From NCBI GenBank assembly GCA_015680685.1, contig MNCI01029622.1, positions 972,554-1,036,553 on the forward strand: 64,000 bases of DNA. The letters are read 5' to 3'. Positions 57,112 through 64,000 of the stretch are shown piece by piece. How positions within the stretch are numbered: the stretch's first letter is position 1; each line of letters starts with the position of its first letter. The notes under the pieces are model-generated. The model was not told where the DNA came from. It ran no database searches and saw only the letters and a list, made by a program, of their open reading frames with translations. Made by a program: the position numbers and the translations under genes. The stretch is from Gnetum montanum. Lineage: Eukaryota > Streptophyta > Gnetopsida > Gnetales > Gnetaceae.

Positions 57112-57995
57112 TGATGAAGCATCCAGTCAACTGCATCGACTAGGCAACATCAACAAAGCCTTGTTAACGTGGCCACATTGATGTGACCCTATCGATGCAT
57201 CTTTTCATGCATTGACATGGTCTCGTTAATGCAGAGTCCATTTTCACTATAAATATGTGTGCACCTACCACATTTATGACACCTTTTGTTCAAGTTGTAG
57301 CAGAACTCTTGTAGTTTATTTTCGTCGGAGTTAGATTATTTTCTAAGTGCCTACATAAGGAGTTCAAAGAGTGTATAGCTCTTTATTTGAGCACTAATGT
57401 ACCTGATCCCATTGACATGAATGGCAATAAAGATAAGCTTTTTGGACATTCCTTGTAGCATTTGAATGAGATTACTTAAGCATTAATATTTTAATACTTT
57501 AATAATTTTAATGCTTTTGTTATCACTTTATAGTTACAATACACTTTCATAGTCCACGAGAACACATAAGCATGACCACCTCAAACATATGTTTGATACT
57601 TGGAAACCCAATGATGCTTAATGTCTGGTAACCCAGTAGTGATTAGGACATGCTCAAGATGTGCATGGAGGGTGTGACCAACTACTTATGCTAGGGGTAG
57701 TTGAGCGATTGAGTAGTGGAATCTTAAATTATCTAGCCTTTCACTCCCTATATTAGAAGAATTAGATATTAAAGATAAAAGAAAACATATAAAAAAATCA
57801 TATGCCTCAGTGTCATTTAACAATCATTCTAGAATGTCACAAGTGAGGTTGAGAGGACAATGACCGCTCTAATTAGGATTTTGATGGCTAGAATTCTATG
57901 TGTGTAAGTGCTCGCAGTCTTCAGAATTCAACCAAGTTAAGTGTGAATGCTCGTTATTTGTATGGTTGGACATAGGGGTACCTCACCGCTCATCA
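57112..57995 (+). repeat. Element G 5' LTR
   Basis: Similar in plan to C's LTR (TGATGA start, GGGGTACCTCACCGCTCATCA end, a TATAAATA box in TCACTATAAATATG at about 57255). It contains its own repeated ATCGA/TCGATG and TTAACG motifs (57130-57240). Confidence 0.8.
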
Positions 57996-58015
57996 TTGGC
58001 ATCATTGCCAGGGAC
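57996..58015 (+). promoter_or_regulatory. Element G primer-binding site
   Basis: TTGGCATCATTGCCAGGGAC, one base different from C's. Confidence 0.82.
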
Positions 58016-58059
58016 TGTTAGTCTTACGTGCACTATCTAGCCTTAACAAGATCATCACT

Positions 58060-59299
58060 CACTTCATTGGAATGGACCCATTACATCAAAATCTACTCAT
58101 GCTAGGCAACTTAGGTAAGAGTAAGGCACACCAAGTTATTTGTTGTCTAACACTAGTATGTCTTCTTCTCATAGGTGAGATGGGTCCAACCCACAAGTGC
58201 CCTAGGAATGTTAGGTGGTATATACTCATCTGGATGAGTATATACCAAACTTCACCTTCATCCTACATCAGGATGAGCATATGTGATGGTGGAACAAGGA
58301 GGGCAACATTATACTACCCCTTGATCGATCGGTTCCTAGAATGCTTCTTCAAACTCTCACCAGATTGGGCATTTAGGACTAAGGTGTGGAGTGCATTATG
58401 AAGCATCACAATTATCAAGATTATCATTGAAATGAGGCACAGTGTAAATGGTACAGCCAATAGGAAAAATGCCATGAATAGGAAAAGGAAAAATAGTTCA
58501 GTAACCCTTTGTTCCTGCAGGACCAACACGATGATCAGTAACCTATTTCTTGTGGTTTCCATTTCTCTAAATCTCCTCCCCCATGTCAAAATATATGATC
58601 CATTGTATAGAGTAAAGGATCAAGTGACTGGGAGTCCCAGGATGATGAGGGATCTCACGAAGGAGATCATGGTGGAGGTGAAGATGGATGAGAAGATTGA
58701 GGTCATCATCATGGAAGAGGAGGTGATTAACACTGTGAGGGTGGCAGTTCTCCCCCCTCTTCTCCATTATCTTGTTTCACCTTAGCTTCATTAGGTACTA
58801 ACTTCGACCGTAACTGTCGTAGGAGAGATCATGATGATGGTGATCACAGAGATCGACATGATCAAGGAGGTTGACGGGGACATCGTGACCAAGGGTGTGG
58901 GAAATCATGGGAGGCTCACCATCACAAAAGGAGAGGTAGCAGAGACCATCATAGATGCCATGGCCATCATCAAAATCATGACTTTGATGAAACATTTCTT
59001 CCCACTCAAAGCATGCTTAACATAGTAGAGGTAGTTCAAATACGTACCATGCACATGAGAGATACTCAGATCAAGCGCGTTGATATGAACAAGATCACTA
59101 GATTTGAAGGGGGATATAATTGTGATCTATAGACTCACCTGAAAGCATTTCATGATGCCTACATCCTACAAAATATTGAAAATGAATGGTAGAAACTCAA
59201 GCTATTCCCCTGGACACTCATCAAGAAAATAGAAAGCTGGTATCAGTCTTTGGAGTTGAAATCAATCAGGTGATGGAGTACGATGTGGATTCTTCATCA
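58060..59299 (+). pseudogene. Element G gag, truncated
   Basis: An Arg/Asp/His-rich low-complexity segment (58600-59000) corresponds to C's 40190-40390. DTQIKRVDMNKITRFEGGY and NEWxKLKLFP match the gag core start of C (40510-40680). The match ends at 59299. Confidence 0.7.
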
Positions 59300-59304
59300 A
59301 GTAC

Positions 59305-59889
59305 TATGTAACTTAGTTGGTGGAACATGTATTAGGTTGCTATGTTGTTGAAAAGTGCCACAACTCTTGACCTTTTGTAAGCAATTTTTTTCTATGTAAG
59401 TCTAGTAATATTCTAGCCACCTAATCTTAGTAGCCATGGCTCTAGGTCCTATATGTCCTCATGAACTTTCTCAAGGACTATGTGGGCATTGGTTTTTCCC
59501 CAGCACACTAACAATATGCCATCATAGGACTATTTTCATAATGTGTTATCAGCTATGATGACACAATATTTTGATCATTTATGTACAAGATCCTTCTAAA
59601 AATTAGTCAAGCCTTGCAAAGATTCACCATGCATTAGGTAAAACTTGATATCATCATATCATTCCCTTTGAGGGATGGTACTAATAGAGGATGAAAACTT
59701 GTCATTAGTGTTTTGTATGATGAAAATAATATAGTCGATAGTTAAAAAAGAAAATTTTCTAAACACATCAAGTATCACACTGAGAGCTAAGGTTGTAATG
59801 GCATCAACTAGTGTGTTCTTGGTTTGAGGTACATGTTGGATATTAACATATGAAAAATATTGTATTAGTTTCTTTTGTAAGTTATAATA
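59305..59889 (-). pseudogene. Element F integrase, N-terminal part
   Basis: Colinear with T 15950-16480 after removal of G: the zinc-binding region and upstream linker can be followed at DNA level. No open frame. Confidence 0.65.
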
Positions 59890-60640
59890 AGGTTAAAAAT
59901 ATTAGGCTTTACATGTGTAAACATTGGTTACTTGGTTAACCACAAGTTGTGAATCACCTTTGATCATTAAGCATTTGATTCCTAGGTCATGAGCTACCAT
60001 TATTTCTTGGATCAATCCTTCATACTCCACCACATTATTGATACATAGGAACTTGAAATAATAAGAAAATAGTTGTATTTTGCTAGATGGAAAAATTATG
60101 ATGGTAGTGGCACTAGCCCCATGGGCAATCAAAGCTCCATCAAAGTGCATGATTGCTTCATAGTCCTTAGGTACATTGGTAATAATGTTAACATGTTGAT
60201 CTAGGAATTCAGGATATATGGCTGCATATTCTTCTACTGGTGAAATAGTAAATTGTATGACTATATCTTAATCTTTCATTAAGGCTTGAGAGACATAGTG
60301 AAGGTCAAACTTGGCTATGATGGCTTTCCAATGGGCTATGTGACTACCTTTGTAGATGTTGGTCATGATGGCTCTAAGTAATTTTTCTCTGCAAATAACA
60401 TTGACTTGGATTCTAAAGAGGTAGTATCTCCACTTCTTCAATGAAAAGACAAGCACTAGATAATACTTCTCCACTTTGGTGTATTGGGTCTCATAGGTAA
60501 TCAATGCATGACTCAAGTAGTATATAGGTAACTCCACTCTATCATCTTGTTTCTAGTAGAGTAGAGAGGTAAGACACATGTTGGAGATAGCAAGGTAGAT
60601 GTAGAAAGGTTTATCTTTTTGTGGTGAATAAACTGTAGGT
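59890..60640 (-). pseudogene. Element F dual RNase H, decayed
   Basis: The archaeal-type domain (59902-60150) reads MHFDGALIAHGASA, NNVVEYEGLIQEI and IKGDSQLVVNQV. The Ty3-type domain (60268-60537) reads PIYYLSHALITYETQYTKVEK and AHWKAIIAKFDLHYV. Same order as T. Confidence 0.85.
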
Positions 60641-61950
60641 AGTTGTGCTAACTCTTGCTTAAGGTTTTCAAAGACATCTTGGCATTGAGTTAACCACTCA
60701 TAGTAAGCTCCTTTCTTAAGAAATATTTACATGGGTTGTAACTTATCCATAAGCCTAGTGATAAACCTATAGATAAATTGTAATCTACCTTGTAATTCCC
60801 AAAGGTCCTTAAGGTTAGTTAGCATTGCCAAGTTGGATATGACCTTAACCTTGTCAAGATCGACATGTATTCATACTTCGGATACTACAAAGCCAACCAT
60901 CTTACCCGTTTTGATACCAAAGACACACTTCTTTGGGTTAAGCTTAAGCTCATATTTGAGACATCATTTAAGCACAAGGTCAAGGTCATGCACATGGTTA
61001 TTGGCCACTTTGGACTTAATGGCTATTTCATCTACGTAGTCATTAAGCAATCCTAGCATATAATCACTAAAGACGTATGTGGTAGGTTGCTCTTGCATTC
61101 TTTAAGCTAAAGGGCAACATGGTGTAGCAAAAGATACCCTAAGAGGTCATGAAGGTCATATTGAGTTGACGTTCTAGGTTAATCCTAATTTGGTTGTATC
61201 CTGAGAATCCATCCAAGAAAGACACCAAGGTATGTCTAGTCTTAGTATCAATAGGTTAATCAATACTAGGCAAAGAAAAATCATCTTTGATAGTTTCCTT
61301 ATTCAAGCTTGAAAAATCAATACAGATGTGTATACTCCTATTTTTCTTAAAGAATACTACCATGTTGAACACCCATTCTAATTAATGGACAACTCTAATA
61401 AAACCAACTTTTTATAGTGTTGTGATCTCATCATGAACTACCAAGGCTAAATCTAGCCTAATCTTTCAAACATTTTGGTTAACTGGTCTAATACTAGAAT
61501 TGAGTATGATGCTATATTGCACTAGGCATGGATGAAGACCTGGTATATCTTCATATGAGTAGGCAAAGGCCTTAATATTATGCTGGAGGACCTTGGTGAT
61601 GTCTTGATACTGTTGAGGTTCTAGTGAAAAACTTAGTTTTAGTGTTTTCTTCTCACCACTATGTGTCATGATAGGAACCTCATTAGAGAGTCCTTGGTAA
61701 TGTCACCAATCTCAAGGTCAAGGGTCTTGACTAGGTTTTCAAGCCATTCTAGAGGTTTCTCTATTTAGGCTAAGTGATGGATTGGACTCTGGCTTAAGAT
61801 CTAGGTAATTAAGGCCAACACATCATTCAAAATCACCATGTGGTCCACTTAGGCTTAATGGTAAACTAATTTTCTTCCAATTTTTCATACTAAATTCTTG
61901 CATATTAACCATAAGAACATTAAGTTGCACCTTGGTAAAATACGTGAATA
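60641..61950 (-). pseudogene. Element F reverse transcriptase and N-terminal linker, decayed
   Basis: DNA-level match to T 17290-18548 throughout. Recognisable: the LNPKKCVFG region (about 60935), the YVD active-site region (about 61035) and the N-terminal HSGEKKTLKLSFSLE and SYEDIPGLHPCLVQY (61466-61669). The left part is broken by many stops. Confidence 0.8.
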
Positions 61951-63217
61951 ATGCTAAAATGATATAAAATACTCTAGCCACTATGCATGGATCATCCAAA
62001 ACATGCTATTTCATGGTCAAACAAGTTGTAAACAAGCTCAAAAAAGGCTATAAGAGGTAGGTGAAAAAAAAATAAGATGAAACAAATAATAAACAAGGTT
62101 AAATAGAGGCCAAATGATAGGAACACTAGTATAGGAGTTTAGAGCCTATTGAAGTTAATCTGATCCACTCCACGATCTAGGTACTCAACCACTCTTGATG
62201 CTTTTGAATCTCCTCTACTACAAAATTCATATATGCACCTCTATTCATTATTGGAGGGTGAGAAAAGTGGGGAATTTGGCTGAAAAATGATCCATAATAG
62301 GAGTTGGAAATCCTAGAAGTATAGCATAGACACTTATAACCCACAAGTCTCAAGGGGGTAACATGATGGCTAATAGGGCTATAGGGGTTCCGTGCTAGGA
62401 GGCTCCAAGAAGCTATGTTTTGTAAGGGTTGCAAGAGCTCTTGGAAGCTAAAATTGCTTATGCTTAAAATGCCAAAGAACTAGAACCTAAAAAGGATGTT
62501 GGGGATTTGATTTTATAGGTTTTGGATCATGATTTTTGCTATAAATTGGCTAACAAATTGAATACAAAGTTCTGCAAATTTCTACCTCATACAGGTGAGA
62601 TGGGTGTCCAAATTTGAAGGGTTACTATGTATAGTATGTGCTAAACCACATGGTAATTGTATTTTCTATAAATAGTAATGGGATCACACCATCTACATTG
62701 AAGATAGATCCTATACATTGGGCCTTCAATCTTCTATGCTGAAGTGCATGGTCAATGTTGAGGTCATTGAAGTGTTGAAATCTTGACCATGTTGCTTCCA
62801 CACTAGGGCATGCAATTTCTACATTAAGGGTTGAGTCTCCATAATGGGGGGAAAACTTCCATGCTAAGGTAAAAGGTTTCCATGCTGAGAGGGAAGGTTT
62901 TACCCCTTGTAGGTATTTCTAGTGTAGAAAAGTATACACCCCCCATAAAACCAATCAAATTAATATTTTTTACATCCTAAAAGATATTTTGACTCCCCCA
63001 ACATCAAATATAGATACTAGGTGAATTTTCTCACTTGGTGAATAAGGATTTGACCACTTATGAGGTATTTTTCAGCCCCAAATGTATGAAATATGTGGAA
63101 TTGCCCACCATGGGTTACAATCTTCATATTTACAATGAAGTTTTATCTTAGGTTTTATGAGGTGAAGGACACATGGTGAAAAATTGGTTACAACATGAAA
63201 ATTTTTGTGGTTTTTCA
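61951..63217 (-). repeat. LTR-like block H with unresolved left boundary
   Basis: The right end (AACATGAAAATTTTTGTGGTTTTTCA) equals the LTR ends of F and E. From about 62630 it shows short repeated motifs with CATGCTGA/CATGCTAA. The segment 61951-62500 may be remnant of F's pol intron or LTR; I cannot place the border. Confidence 0.5.
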
Positions 63218-63440
63218 ATGGTCCCTCTTTTTTGGTGTTTAGTGGAGTGACTTAAAAGGCACCAACAAAGAATACAAAACATCACTGTAGATGCACCATC
63301 AACATTCCCTCTCCATGCTTGATCTAGTCATGATGAACCATGTCAAAGAGTGCTTGTGATGATCGAATAAGGCTATGATGATGAGATGGTAATGAGATCA
63401 TGGAAAAATGGTCATGAAGGCTAAAAATAGTTTCCTCTGA
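63218..63440 (-). other. 3' region of a further Tat-like element (H)
   Basis: ATGGTCCCTCTTTTTT after the LTR end is a purine tract on the minus strand. The rest matches F 55194-55390 (ACAAAGAATACAAAACA). Confidence 0.6.
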
Positions 63441-64000
63441 GCTTTAGTGATGTGTGGTGTGCTGGGTGGTGTCCAACGGTGTCCATCAGGGTCCTAAGGT
63501 TCACCAAGGTGTTAAGTGTGCTCAGGTGCAAGGGTGCTTTGCTAGTCAAGTGTTTGAAAATGCCAATCAGAATTTCAAAATGCCAACTACTAAATGAAAT
63601 TTTCAATCCCTAAAACATGAGGCATAGGGATATTTATAGGGCTAGGATTAGTGTGAATCATGGATTAGATGCCACATCTCATAGGGGTAGTTGGGATTAC
63701 ACTAATCCCAGCTATGGTCCCATTGAAGAAAAGTGGTGTTCTACTGGTATGCTTAAATTGACCCTTTGAGACTATCAGACTATGACTATGCTATTTAGAA
63801 TACATGTAAGAGTGCTAAATACACTATAATGTACCTGACAACAATGCAAAATAGTATAGTTTGAAGACTATGCTCCAGGACTACACTGGCCACCTTTTTG
63901 AGTGGTGTCAAGTGTAGGTACAATTCGGGGCAAATGGGAGATACAAAAGAGACAAAACTTGCTAATCTTACTTGTTGAAGGAATGTTGATGCTAAGATGT
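63441..64000 (-). repeat. Part of an A-like LTR, cut by the window edge (I)
   Basis: Minus-strand similarity to the promoter part of A's LTR: AAAATGCCAACTACTAAATG, a reverse TATA box (GATATTTATAGGG at about 63629-63641) and CATGGATTAGATGCCACA occur in the same order and spacing as in A's 530-620. The LTR continues beyond the window. The left border is approximate. Confidence 0.5.

Larger units (their letters stand above)
57112..59299 (+). mobile_element. Element G: C-related element, 5' LTR and partial gag
   Basis: Begins TGATGAAGC. LTR 57112-57995 ends CGCTCATCA, followed by a primer-binding site. gag-like sequence runs to 59299, ending TCTTCATCA next to the duplication AGTAC. Most of gag, the protease region and the 3' LTR are missing. 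Confidence 0.82.
53628..62150 (-). mobile_element. Element F: decayed Tat-like element, interrupted by G
   Basis: 3' LTR (53628-55193), purine tract, 3' region, integrase, RNase H and RT on the minus strand, all homologous to T in the same order. gag and protease are not seen before the next LTR-like block (H). Element G splits integrase at 57112. The right boundary is uncertain. Confidence 0.75.

Noticed and set aside
1-64000. tRNA or rRNA genes
   Set aside because: No cloverleaf-like or rRNA-like sequence was noticed; the primer-binding sites are the only tRNA-related sequences.

Overview
The window is plant nuclear DNA made almost entirely of nested LTR retrotransposons; I see no host gene, rRNA or tRNA. 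Plant origin is inferred from the families: Tat/Ogre-type Ty3 elements with two RNase H domains, an Athila-like primer-binding site, a plant-type Ty1/copia gag, and decay by C-to-T change at CG and CHG sites, typical of long-methylated plant repeats. The deep nesting suggests a large, slowly purged genome such as a gymnosperm, but this is inference and an angiosperm is not excluded.

Layout, inferred from 5-bp target duplications and resumed reading frames. Element E is an old Tat-like relic on the minus strand. It runs from the left edge to 33985, where its LTR ends. Element A (215-8198, plus, duplication ATGGT) sits in E's gag. Element B (10206-33263, plus, copia-like, gag only) sits in E's LTR. 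Element T (11957-29012, minus, duplication GGTTA) sits in B's gag. Element D (33986 to about 53600, plus, old Ty3 with PR, RNase H, RT, RNase H and IN) is host to element C (38369-46643, plus, duplication AGTAG) in its gag and to a 569-bp terminal-inverted-repeat element in its RT. Element F (from 53628, minus, Tat-like) is host to element G (57112-59299, plus, C-related). The right edge holds another Tat-like LTR (H) and part of an A-like LTR (I).

The most interesting object is T, 17,056 bp. Its gag-PR-RT-RNase H-IN polyprotein lies on the minus strand in one reading frame, broken only by nonsense codons. PR and RT are separated by a candidate 4,857-nt intron with GTAAGT and TTTTGCAG ends and matching phase. 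Inside that intron, on the opposite strand, lies an eight-exon gene (18940-23084). All seven of its introns have GT-AG ends and all phases fit, giving a 1,118-codon frame. It reads as a basic N-terminus, an FCP1/HAD-phosphatase-like domain lacking most catalytic residues, a domain resembling plant-transposon-protein domains, Glu/Pro repeats, a charged helical region and an acidic tail. Seven in-frame stops show that this copy is decayed. An antisense, intron-bearing gene nested in a pol intron is the candidate undescribed system.

A and C carry only gag and protease, and B only gag, so all three would need enzymes from other elements. C also has an unusual structure: its 3' LTR is cut short and followed by a second copy of its own upstream flank and a second LTR, as expected from unequal exchange followed by loss of one internal region.
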